Assembly (NCBI GenBank): GCA_038127535.1
Contig: JAYPHU010000066.1
Coordinates: 1-6,102 of the forward strand
Reading direction: 5' to 3'
DNA: 6,102 nucleotides
Origin: JAYPHU01 sp038127535
GTDB taxonomy: Bacteria; Pseudomonadota; Alphaproteobacteria; Rhodospirillales; UBA2165
The position numbers were made by a program, and so were the translations under genes. Below are positions 1 to 6,000 of this stretch, piece by piece (positions within the stretch are counted from its first letter, which is position 1; each line of letters starts with the position of its first letter). The notes beneath the pieces were generated by a model. The model was not told the DNA's origin, made no database searches, and saw only the letters and a list, made by a program, of their open reading frames with translations.

Positions 1-61
1 AACGTAGGCGTACGCCAACGGGTTTACAGCCCGTCCCCTTTAGCCACTCGGGCACTCCTCC
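1..61 (-). tRNA. tRNA-Tyr (anticodon GTA), truncated at the window edge
   Basis: Read on the minus strand, the sequence starts with acceptor 5' strand GGAGGAG (61-55), then TG and a D-arm beginning CCCGAGTGGC. An anticodon stem ACGGG/CCCGT encloses the loop CTGTAAA, with anticodon GTA at 27-25. A small GGCG/CGCC variable arm follows, as expected for a class II tRNA. The T-arm and the 3' acceptor strand lie to the left of the window, so the acceptor pairing and any encoded CCA cannot be checked. The gene is divergent from rlmB. It decodes UAU and UAC (tyrosine). Confidence 0.93.
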
Positions 62-122
62 TATGTGGCGCCCAATTCCGGGCTAAAAGTCTGATTTCCT
101 GATCATGAAATTGAAGGGGCGT

Positions 123-151
123 TCTATCTATAATTTTCAAACACTTGTCAA
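123..151 (-). promoter_or_regulatory. Probable sigma-70-type promoter of tRNA-Tyr
   Basis: On the minus strand a perfect TTGACA (151-146) is followed after 17 bp by GATAGA (128-123), a weak -10 match (3 of 6). Overlapping A/T-rich alternatives such as TATAGA sit too close to the -35 box. Transcription would begin near 116, giving a leader of about 55 nt before the mature tRNA 5' end at 61. A good -35 with a poor -10 is common in alphaproteobacterial stable-RNA promoters. I see no convincing plus-strand promoter for rlmB in this region: TATAAT at 129-134 has no matching -35 at normal spacing. Confidence 0.45.
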
Positions 152-251
152 CACAAAAGCCGCAAAGAACCCCGCCCGAATCCTCCCCTCCGGGAAAGCC
201 AGGAACGCGGCCTGTTGCAGGCCTCGAATTTAAGGTAGCTTACGGCCAATC

Positions 252-1043
252 ATGGCCAAGAGCAAGAAATCAGGGCGCACGCCCAATCGCGACAAACGTC
301 CGGACCGGTCCGGCGGGCACAGTGGCGGCCATGGGAGTAGTCACGACAAGATCTGGCTCTACGGCAACCACGCCGTCGAAGCCGCGCTCTCTAACCCCCT
401 GAGAAAGAAGTATAAATTGGTCGTCGCCAAGGAGTTCGCCGGCGGCCAGATCGAGGGCATGGAGGCGGAAGTCATGGACCGGCAGGAGATGGACCGGCTA
501 TTGCCGCCGGGCGCGGTGCATCAGGGCATGGCGCTCCTGGCCTCCCCCCTGCCCGAGCCCGATTTGGCGGCCATCTGCGAATCTGCGGAGGAAAACTCAA
601 TATTAGTGGTGTTGGATCAGGCCAATGACCCGAGAAACGTCGGCGCGGTGCTGAGAACGGCCGCAGCATTCGGTGCGGATGCGGTGATCGTACCCGACCG
701 CCACACCCCGCAAGCCACAGCCGTCCTGGCAAAAGCCGCGTCCGGCGCGCTCGACCGGGTACCGTTTGTCCGGGTCACCAACCTGGCGCGCACCATGGAT
801 CAGTTGAAAGACGCGGGCTATTGGTTCGCCGGGCTCACCGGCGACGGGGATCAAACCCTCGCGGAAGCCAAATTATCGGGCAAAACTGCCTTGGTTCTGG
901 GGGCGGAAGGGGCGGGCCTCCGCCGCCTCACTCGGGAAAAGTGCGATTTTCTGATTAGTATCCCCATCGACCCCGGCCAGGAGAGCCTCAACCTATCCGC
1001 CGCCGCCGCGATCAGCCTGTATGAGCTGCGGCGGGGCGGTTAG
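252..1043 (+). CDS. rlmB: 23S rRNA 2'-O-ribose methyltransferase, TrmH/RlmB family
   Basis: This 263-residue SPOUT-superfamily methyltransferase should transfer methyl from S-adenosylmethionine to a ribose 2'-OH. In RlmB the target is G2251 (E. coli numbering) in the 23S rRNA P-loop. Residues 1-30 are a basic, Gly/His-rich extension. Residues 34 to about 100 (WLYGNHAVEAAL onward) match the L30e-like RNA-binding domain. The catalytic domain carries all three TrmH motifs: motif 1 at 125-137 (N125, N129, G131, catalytic R135), motif 2 at 214-224 (LVLGAEGAGLR), and motif 3 at 237-251 (IPID, then S245-L-N-L-S249), which forms the trefoil-knot cofactor pocket. The length is normal for the family. 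The ATG at 252 lacks a good Shine-Dalgarno; the nearest purine run is AAGG at 232-235, too far upstream. The gene is divergent from tRNA-Tyr. A sister TrmH member cannot be excluded, but the N-terminal domain and motifs favour RlmB. Confidence 0.9.
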   Translation: MAKSKKSGRTPNRDKRPDRSGGHSGGHGSSHDKIWLYGNHAVEAALSNPLRKKYKLVVAKEFAGGQIEGMEAEVMDRQEMDRLLPPGAVHQGMALLASPLPEPDLAAICESAEENSILVVLDQANDPRNVGAVLRTAAAFGADAVIVPDRHTPQATAVLAKAASGALDRVPFVRVTNLARTMDQLKDAGYWFAGLTGDGDQTLAEAKLSGKTALVLGAEGAGLRRLTREKCDFLISIPIDPGQESLNLSAAAAISLYELRRGG

Positions 1044-1051
1044 AATCTATT

Positions 1052-1129
1052 CACCAGTGCCTGGCATCAGCCAAAATAAAACGAAACAATTTCAATGACT
1101 TATTTTCGCCGGGTGCCAGGCGCCTGGTG
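1052..1129. repeat. REPIN-like inverted pair of GC-rich palindromes
   Basis: The left arm 1052-1079 and right arm 1100-1129 are imperfect reverse complements: CACCAG-TGCCTGGCA against CACCAGGCGCCTGGCA, then AAAATAA on both. They are separated by a 20-nt A/T-rich loop. Each arm also folds on itself: CCAG-TGC-CTGG at 1054-1064, and a perfect 12-bp palindrome CCAGGCGCCTGG at 1116-1127. Two small palindromes in inverted orientation are the arrangement of REP doublets (REPINs), which are spread by REP-associated tyrosine transposases. It begins 8 bp after the rlmB stop, so it could also protect or end the rlmB transcript. Copy number elsewhere in the genome cannot be seen. Confidence 0.55.
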
Positions 1130-1243
1130 GAAGTACCCTTTGCCGTGTCGCCTTTACCCCTCCTCTAAAAGCGTCGCCCCGGCCCGCGAAGCGGCTGTCG
1201 GGGGTCCATCGACATTTCCGTATATTCGGCTGAAGCCCATGGT

Positions 1244-1287
1244 CCCCCGAGACTTGGCTCCAACTGGCGTTGGTTCCAACTCGGGGG
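1244..1287 (+). promoter_or_regulatory. Long interrupted stem-loop upstream of the oxidoreductase gene
   Basis: CCCCCGAG (1244-1251) pairs perfectly with CTCGGGGG (1280-1287). Inside, TTGG (1254-1257) pairs with CCAA (1276-1279) and CCAAC (1260-1264) pairs with GTTGG (1269-1273), closing a TGGC tetraloop. There are 17 base pairs with one two-base bulge and one 2x2 internal loop. No T-run follows on either strand, so it is not an ordinary intrinsic terminator. It lies 124 bp before the start codon at 1412 and could be a structured 5' leader or an operator. Function is unknown. Confidence 0.5.
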
Positions 1288-1411
1288 TGAAGCGTAAAAG
1301 GAGATGTAAAAAAAGGAAAAACCGGATCTGGGTTCTCTTTGAGCTCTGTTCTCACTCGACATCGCGTCGTACAGTCTGACGAGAGATGTACGGGCAGCAG
1401 GGAATGGCAAC

Positions 1412-3001
1412 ATGACGGACTTCGACGGCATTATCATCGGCGGCGGGCACAACAGCCTGACCACGGCGGCGTATCTGACCCGGACCGGCCAGAAGATCGC
1501 GGTGCTGGAGGCCACGCCGCAGATCGGCGGCGGCACGTCCACCGAAGAGCCCACCCTGCCCGGCCATAGGTTCAATCTGCACGCCAACTTCTTCATGGGC
1601 TTCGGCCACGCGCCACTGATGCACGATCTTGAACTGCATCGCTACGGCTATTCATATATAGAGCCGCCGGTGCAACAGGCGGGCACGTTCCGAGACGGCA
1701 GTTGCGTGGTCATCCACCAGGACCTGGACAAGACCTGCGCATCCCTCGCCAGATTTTCCAAGCGGGACGCGGACACCTTCCGCGATCTCTATCACCGCTA
1801 TGTCGTGGAGATGCGGCCGTTGTTGGTCTCGCTCATGTACAACGCGCCGCTGCCGCTGGAGCAATTGACCGACCGGCTGTCGGGCCCCAAGGCCAAGGAG
1901 TTCCTCGGCCATTCGAAGCACGACTTGTTCTCGGTAGTGGCCGACTATTTCGACGATGACCGCATCCGCACCCTGTTCACCTCTTATATGCATGTGATTA
2001 CGACGGAGAACGTGCCCGGCAGCGGCATGGTCTTCCCCGGCATCTTCGCCAATGTTACCGGTTTTACCCTGCCCGTCGGCGGAGCGGTCGCGTATCCCCT
2101 CGCCTGCGCGCGGATCGTGGCGGAGGGTGGCGGCGTGGTGCGCACCAATGCCAAGGTCCGGGAGATCACTATCGACGTCAGCCGGGCCACCGGTGTGGTG
2201 CTGGATGACGGCACCCAACTGACCGCCAGCAAGTTTGTGGCCAGCGGCATCGACACGCCGACTACGGTAGAGATGGCCGGGCGGAAGTTGTTCAATACGG
2301 AGGCGGTCGAAAAACTCGACAACTGGCATTGGGGCAACCATAGCCTGGTCACCCTGCACCTCGCGCTCAAGGACGAGCCCATCTACAAGGCGCGCGACTT
2401 CGATCCGGATATTGATGAAGCCTTTAACATTTTCTTCGGCATGGATGATCTGGATCAAGTGCGAAGCTGCTTCATCGACTGCGAGGAGAAGCGGTTCCCG
2501 GACGTGCTAATGGGCAACGGCTCTTGCAACAGTGCATTCGATCCCACTTACGCACCGGCGGACGGACACTCCGCCTTTTGGTGGCCCTTCGCCCCCTTTG
2601 CCGTCGATGGCGATCCGGCCAATTGGGACCTGCAGAAAAAAGACTATACCAATCGTATCCTAAACGTCTGGCGGGAGTACGCCACTAACCTAGGCGACGA
2701 CAACGTGCAGGCCGAGTTCCTCTACACGCCGCTGGAGATTTCGCGGCACACGCCCAACATGATCAACGGCGCGGTCCGCATGGGCGCTTATATCCCAGGC
2801 CAGCTCGGCGTCAACCGGCCGCACCCATCCCTCGCCGGCACGCGCACCCCGGTAAACGGGCTCTATATGTGTGGCTCCGGTGTGGGCAACGGCGGCGGCA
2901 TGAACGGTGCGCCAGGCTATATCGCGGCCAACGCGATTGTCGATGATCTCGGATTAAAGCGGGATTGGGCGCCGATCGCCGCGCCTGAGTGGCGGGAGTG
3001 A
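1412..3001 (+). CDS. Phytoene-dehydrogenase-like FAD-dependent oxidoreductase (COG1233 family)
   Basis: This 529-residue cytosolic flavoprotein belongs to the CrtI/phytoene dehydrogenase-like branch of the amine-oxidase fold. The N-terminal Rossmann motif at 5-33 reads DGIIIGGGHNSL and ends in the ribose-binding acidic residue E33; GGGTSTEE follows at 39-46. Residues 221-252 (PVGGAVAYPLACARIVAEGG onward) match the conserved family block before the second FAD-contacting strand. The C-terminal FAD motif is at 483-502 (GLYMCGSG, then GGGMNGAPG). Length is normal. The start is supported by AGGGA (1399-1403), 8 nt before the ATG. Family members oxidise or isomerise C-C bonds, often in unknown pathways. 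The next gene encodes a second flavoenzyme, a hydroxybutyryl-CoA dehydratase homologue, so a role in acyl-CoA or hydroxy-acid catabolism is more likely than carotenoid synthesis; no crt gene is nearby. The last Gly of the GxGxxG motif is Ser15. Substrate unknown. Confidence 0.85.
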   Translation: MTDFDGIIIGGGHNSLTTAAYLTRTGQKIAVLEATPQIGGGTSTEEPTLPGHRFNLHANFFMGFGHAPLMHDLELHRYGYSYIEPPVQQAGTFRDGSCVVIHQDLDKTCASLARFSKRDADTFRDLYHRYVVEMRPLLVSLMYNAPLPLEQLTDRLSGPKAKEFLGHSKHDLFSVVADYFDDDRIRTLFTSYMHVITTENVPGSGMVFPGIFANVTGFTLPVGGAVAYPLACARIVAEGGGVVRTNAKVREITIDVSRATGVVLDDGTQLTASKFVASGIDTPTTVEMAGRKLFNTEAVEKLDNWHWGNHSLVTLHLALKDEPIYKARDFDPDIDEAFNIFFGMDDLDQVRSCFIDCEEKRFPDVLMGNGSCNSAFDPTYAPADGHSAFWWPFAPFAVDGDPANWDLQKKDYTNRILNVWREYATNLGDDNVQAEFLYTPLEISRHTPNMINGAVRMGAYIPGQLGVNRPHPSLAGTRTPVNGLYMCGSGVGNGGGMNGAPGYIAANAIVDDLGLKRDWAPIAAPEWRE

Positions 3002-3120
3002 GCACTGGATATTTTCCTTACGTCTCCCCTGTTCTCTGCCGCCGACTTGGCGTATTGTCCGGAAAAATTTTCACAGTCCGCCCCGCCCTCCTGCGACGGG
3101 ACGAAATGGAGATAAGAATT

Positions 3121-4632
3121 ATGGATGCCAACATCAGCGCCCCCAACGTCGACTACCCGGAAGAAGGCCCCGACATTTGGGGCGACTACGACCGGATCGA
3201 AACCCCCGACGACTATCGCGACAGTCTGCGCGGCCGAGGCCTGCGTGTCTTCCTCATGGGCGAACGAGTCGAGGAGCCGGTGGATCATCCGCTGATCAAG
3301 CCGACCATCAACTCCCTGGCCGAGACCTACCAATTGGCGCTTGACGAGCCCGAGGCCGCGCTGGTCGAGTCGCCCTATGCCGAAACCCGGATCAACCGCT
3401 TCCTGCATATCGTCCAGGGCGCGGACGACCTGGTCGGCAAAGGCCGCATGCAGCACAAGCTGGGCCAGCGCACCGGCACCTGCTTTCAGCGGTGCGTCGG
3501 CATGGATGCGCTGAATGCCTTGCACTCTGTCACTTTCGAGGTGGATGAGGCGCACGGCACCGACTATCACCAGCGCTTCCTGCATTTCCTCAAAAAGGTT
3601 CAGGTGAAGAACCAGATCATCGGCGGAGCCATGACGGACGCGAAAGGCGACCGCAGCAAGGGCCCCAGCGATCAGTCCGACCCTGACATGTATGTGCATG
3701 TCAGCAAGCGGGACGAAAACGGCGTCTATATCACCGGGGCCAAGTGTCATCAGACCGGCTGTCTCAACTCCCACTGGATGATCGTCATGCCGACCATTCG
3801 CCTGAGCGAGAACGACAAGGACTACGCAATAGTCGGGGCGATCCCGGCTAATGCGGAGGGCATCACCTATATTTATGGCCGACAGTCCTGCGACACGCGC
3901 TCGCTGGAGGAAGGCTCCATCGACGGCGGTAATTCCAAGTTTGCCGCCCAGGAAGCCACGGTGATTTTCGACAATGTCTTCATCCCCTGGCACCGCATCT
4001 TTATGAACGGGGAGCATGAGTTCGCCGCCATGCTGGTGGAGCGCTTCGCCACCTATCACCGCTGCAGTTATATTTGTAAGTCCGGCGTAGGCGACGTGCT
4101 GATCGGCGCGGCTGCCGAAATCGCCGACCTGAACGGCGTCGCCGGCGCCTCCCACATCAAAGACAAGCTGGTCGAAATGACCCACCTGAACGAGACCATT
4201 CGCGGCAACGCACTGGCCTCGGCGTACGAAGCCAAGCCGTTGAAGTCGGGCGCATGGATCAATGACGATATGCTGGCCAATGTGTGCAAGCAAAACGTCA
4301 CCCGCTTCCCGTATCAAATCTCCCGCATGGCGCAGGATTTGGCCGGCGGGCTGATGGCCACCCTACCGTCGGAAAGGGATCTGGAAAATGAGGAAGTCGG
4401 TCCGTTGATCCGCAAATACCTGCGCGGCAAGGAAGGCTCCGACCCGGTCGAACGCATGCGTATGCTGCGGCTCATCGAGAACATGACCATGGGCCGGAAT
4501 GCGGTGAGCTATCTGACCGAGTCCATGCACGGCGCGGGCTCGCCCCAGGCGCAGCGGATTCAGATCGGCCGCGGCATGGAGGTCGACAAGAAGCGCGCCC
4601 TCGCCCGCAAACTCTCCGGCATCGACGAGTAG
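3121..4632 (+). CDS. abfD: 4-hydroxybutyryl-CoA dehydratase / vinylacetyl-CoA isomerase homologue
   Basis: This 503-residue protein belongs to the HpaB/AbfD family. It matches the Clostridium aminobutyricum enzyme, as I recall it, along nearly its whole length. That enzyme uses FAD and a [4Fe-4S] cluster to dehydrate 4-hydroxybutyryl-CoA to crotonyl-CoA through a ketyl radical. Visible correspondences are the CxxxC cluster ligands C121/C125 (reference C99/C103), Q123, T212 in HQTG (reference T190), E278 (E257), H313 (H292), Y317 and K320, and E467 in the TESMHGAGSPQAQ block (E455). CxxxC separates it from HpaB monooxygenases, which lack the cluster. The His-to-Cys spacing is one residue short (H313-x5-C319 against H-x6-C), and an extra C315 lies between. 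About 30 additional N-terminal residues precede the conserved start. The ATG at 3121 has GGAGA (3109-3113) at good distance; an in-frame ATG at 2989 overlaps the upstream gene and its 44 added residues look non-conserved. Substrate could differ from 4-hydroxybutyryl-CoA. Confidence 0.85.
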   Translation: MDANISAPNVDYPEEGPDIWGDYDRIETPDDYRDSLRGRGLRVFLMGERVEEPVDHPLIKPTINSLAETYQLALDEPEAALVESPYAETRINRFLHIVQGADDLVGKGRMQHKLGQRTGTCFQRCVGMDALNALHSVTFEVDEAHGTDYHQRFLHFLKKVQVKNQIIGGAMTDAKGDRSKGPSDQSDPDMYVHVSKRDENGVYITGAKCHQTGCLNSHWMIVMPTIRLSENDKDYAIVGAIPANAEGITYIYGRQSCDTRSLEEGSIDGGNSKFAAQEATVIFDNVFIPWHRIFMNGEHEFAAMLVERFATYHRCSYICKSGVGDVLIGAAAEIADLNGVAGASHIKDKLVEMTHLNETIRGNALASAYEAKPLKSGAWINDDMLANVCKQNVTRFPYQISRMAQDLAGGLMATLPSERDLENEEVGPLIRKYLRGKEGSDPVERMRMLRLIENMTMGRNAVSYLTESMHGAGSPQAQRIQIGRGMEVDKKRALARKLSGIDE

Positions 4633-4642
4633 GATCTTCTTG

Positions 4643-5068
4643 ATGGAGAATTTCACGCCTGTCTCCGCCCTGATCGGCGGGGTCCTTATTGGCCTGGCTT
4701 CTGCGATGTTCCTCTGGCTCAACGGCCGTATTGCCGGGATTAGCGGCATCGCCGCCGGCGCGATTACCATGAATAGCTCGGAAAGCAGCTGGCGATTTCT
4801 GTTTTTGTTTGGTCTGGTGGCCGGCGTCGGACTATACCGGTTCGCCGGCGGACCCCTGGAAGATATTCAGATCACGTCCTCCATGCCACTCCTGATCATC
4901 GGTGGGTTATTGGTTGGCTTCGGCACGAAAATGGGCGCCGGCTGCACGAGCGGCCACGGCGTCTGCGGCCTTGCCCGGTTTTCACCGAGATCCCTTGTGG
5001 CCACACTGACCTTCATGATCGTGGCAGCAATAACCTTGATCGCCGTCCGCGCGGCGATGGGGGGATAA
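4643..5068 (+). CDS. YeeE/YedE-family sulfur transporter half, first subunit
   Basis: This is a 141-residue inner-membrane protein with about four hydrophobic segments (roughly 6-26, 50-68, 81-97, 115-135). It carries the YeeE/YedE (PF04143, Sulf_transp) signature GAGCTSGHGVCGLAR at 98-112, with C101, H105 and C108. In full-length YeeE-type proteins such cysteines pass thiosulfate through the membrane by transient S-H-S contacts. Here the transporter is split over two genes, each about half size, as in two-gene PmpA/PmpB-type systems. The ATG at 4643 is preferred over the TTG at 4640 because AGGA (4631-4634) lies 8 nt upstream of it. That Shine-Dalgarno overlaps the abfD stop codon, implying translational coupling. 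The second half follows after 2 bp. The imported species is inferred to be thiosulfate or another reduced or sulfane sulfur. Confidence 0.87.
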   Translation: MENFTPVSALIGGVLIGLASAMFLWLNGRIAGISGIAAGAITMNSSESSWRFLFLFGLVAGVGLYRFAGGPLEDIQITSSMPLLIIGGLLVGFGTKMGAGCTSGHGVCGLARFSPRSLVATLTFMIVAAITLIAVRAAMGG

Positions 5069-5070
5069 TC

Positions 5071-5496
5071 ATGAACAAGAACTTTGCAGCCCTCGCCGCT
5101 GGTCTTTTATTCGGGATCGGCTTGGCCGTTTCCGAGATGGTCAATCCCACCAAGGTTTTAGGCTTCTTGGATATCACCGGCAACTGGGACCCGAGCCTTG
5201 CCTTCGTCATGGGCGGCGCGCTGGCGGTAACGGTCATTGCTTTCCGGGTCATCCTCAGACAGCCTCACCCCGTTCTGGATGGGGAATTCAGGGTGCCGAC
5301 CAGCCGCGACATCGACGGCAGGTTGATAGGCGGCGCGGCGCTGTTCGGCATCGGGTGGGGAATGATCGGCCTCTGCCCCGGCCCGGCGATCGCTTCGTTG
5401 GCATACGGCCGGACGGAATCGGTGGTCTTCCTGATCGCCATGTTCATTGGGCTTTACACCGATCGATTAATTCGGCGCCAATCGACCATCATCTAG
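5071..5496 (+). CDS. YeeE/YedE-family (DUF6691-like) sulfur transporter half, second subunit
   Basis: This is a 141-residue membrane protein and the partner of the upstream gene. It shows the conserved N-terminal block SEMVNPTKVLGFLD (21-34) and the C-terminal signature GIGWGMIGLCPGPA (93-106) with the single conserved C102. Hydrophobic segments lie near 5-22, 42-62, 85-101 and 117-130. The two halves together should rebuild one transport pore with conserved Cys residues contributed by each. GGGGGGA (5059-5065) sits inside the end of the preceding gene, whose stop is 2 bp before this ATG, so the pair is almost certainly co-translated. The protein ends in a basic tail (RLIRRQSTII). No intrinsic terminator is visible downstream; the next feature is an inverted repeat at 5525-5571. 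Confidence 0.87.
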   Translation: MNKNFAALAAGLLFGIGLAVSEMVNPTKVLGFLDITGNWDPSLAFVMGGALAVTVIAFRVILRQPHPVLDGEFRVPTSRDIDGRLIGGAALFGIGWGMIGLCPGPAIASLAYGRTESVVFLIAMFIGLYTDRLIRRQSTII

Positions 5497-5524
5497 GAAA
5501 AATCGCCTCTGGCCCCTGCATAGA

Positions 5525-5571
5525 CTATTCACGACAGCGATGGATCGCCGTTGCTCTCAAAACGTGAATAG
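5525..5571 (+). promoter_or_regulatory. Perfect 9-bp inverted repeat whose right arm overlaps a Shine-Dalgarno
   Basis: CTATTCACG (5525-5533) and CGTGAATAG (5563-5571) are exact reverse complements around a 29-nt spacer. The spacer contains a smaller GCGAT/ATCGC repeat (5537-5548). The right arm ends inside AGGA (5570-5573), the apparent ribosome-binding site of the following DUF1640-like gene. In RNA this would partly hide that site; in DNA it could be an operator. No T-run follows, so it is a weak terminator candidate. Confidence 0.5.
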
Positions 5572-5580
5572 GATTATGTT

Positions 5581-5943
5581 ATGAACACCATGGCGAATTT
5601 CGACACTCTCAAGCTGGCCAAGAAGCGGGCCGCCGCCGGCTTTTCCCAGAAACAAGCCGAAGGCGCAGCGTGGGCACTGGGCGAATTTCTATATGGGACG
5701 GTCGTGACCTAACTACAGCTTGACGGACGGCTTAATGAAACAGAGGCCAAACTCGATGTCAGGATCAGAGAGACCGAGGCACAGATTTACGAATGTAAGT
5801 CCGAGCTGGAAGCCAAAATCCAAGAGAGCAGCCCGGCACTCGCCGCGACAATCTCGGATTCAAAGTTGGAACTCTTGAAATGGGTTTATATGGCCATAAT
5901 CGCGCAAACAGCCGTCATCGTCTCGATGTTCAAGCTGCTCTAA
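5581..5943 (+). pseudogene. DUF1640-like coiled-coil, membrane-anchored protein, broken by an in-frame stop
   Basis: The frame from ATG 5581 gives 43 residues (MNTMANFDTLKLAKKRAAAG, then a GFSQKQAEG segment ending in VVT), then TAA at 5710-5712. It continues open in the same frame to TAA at 5941-5943. Together the parts are 120 codons with the DUF1640/CCDC90-like plan: a short helical N-terminus with the typical FDTLK and AGF.QAE features, an acidic/basic coiled coil (DGRLNETEAKLDVRIRE, then ETEAQ and SELEAKIQE), and a C-terminal hydrophobic anchor (WVYMAIIAQTAVIVSMFKLL). Family members normally read through this point (VT-K-x-DL), so one substitution such as AAA or CAA to TAA explains the break. 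No in-frame start with a ribosome-binding site follows the stop. AGGA (5570-5573) lies 7 nt before the start, so a 43-residue peptide could still be made. Assembly error is the main alternative. Confidence 0.75.
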
Positions 5944-5969
5944 CCCTCTCACTCGTATGAATTTTGCAA

Positions 5970-6000
5970 CGGCAGACTTGCCGCCGGGCGGTCCGGCAAG
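5970..6000 (+). promoter_or_regulatory. Mutually exclusive hairpins upstream of tRNA-Thr
   Basis: CTTGCCG (5977-5983) is an exact reverse complement of CGGCAAG (5994-6000), forming a 7-bp stem with a 10-nt loop. The same TGCCG (5979-5983) can instead pair with CGGCA at 5970-5974 around a GACT loop. The sites overlap the presumed -35 region of tRNA-Thr and lie just past the end of the broken DUF1640-like gene. They could end or attenuate transcription from upstream. No T-run follows, so the role is uncertain. Confidence 0.4.

Larger units (their letters stand above)
1044..1411. other. 368-bp intergenic region with structured repeats, no gene seen
   Basis: No open frame here shows family resemblance or a start preceded by a ribosome-binding site. 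The region contains a REPIN-like inverted pair (1052-1129), a long interrupted hairpin (1244-1287), and an orphan strong Shine-Dalgarno-like AAAGGAGAT (1297-1305) with no start codon at usable spacing. A TATATT (1221-1226) resembles a -10 box but has no good -35. An imperfect hairpin CGTC/GACG lies at about 1365-1382. The real Shine-Dalgarno for the next gene is AGGGA at 1399-1403. Confidence 0.7.

Noticed and set aside
209..223. GGCCTG-TTG-CAGGCC hairpin in the rlmB leader
   Set aside because: It is a small 6-bp stem with a 3-nt loop and no T-run. Such stems are frequent in GC-rich DNA, so I assign no function.
1240..1290. Possible degenerate tRNA because of GGTTCCAACTC resembling a T-arm
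   Set aside because: No D-arm, anticodon arm or 7-bp acceptor can be fitted. The pairing is a single long interrupted stem.
1652..2458. Minus-strand open frame of 268 residues inside the oxidoreductase gene
   Set aside because: It is antisense to a conserved flavoprotein, its His/Arg/Gly-rich composition is typical of shadow frames, and it has no motif.
1412..3001. Carotenoid phytoene desaturase function
   Set aside because: There are no crtB, crtE or other carotenoid genes nearby, and the neighbour is an acyl-CoA dehydratase homologue. Only the broad family is supported.
2989..3120. Upstream ATG extending the dehydratase by 44 residues
   Set aside because: It overlaps the upstream stop, has no good ribosome-binding site, and the added residues do not resemble the family. 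GGAGA before 3121 supports the later start.
3002..3120. Possible internal promoter between the oxidoreductase and dehydratase genes
   Set aside because: TTGGCG at 3047-3052 has no acceptable -10 at 16-18 bp. I see no hairpin followed by a T-run either.
2917..4317. Long minus-strand open frame (466 residues) opposite the dehydratase gene
   Set aside because: It lies antisense to a clearly conserved AbfD homologue, has no recognisable family motif, and reflects high GC at codon third positions.
1041..5532. Short direct repeat CTATTCAC at 1047-1054 and 5525-5532, possible ends of an inserted segment
   Set aside because: Eight-base matches are expected many times by chance in 6 kb, and neither copy lies at a clean element boundary.
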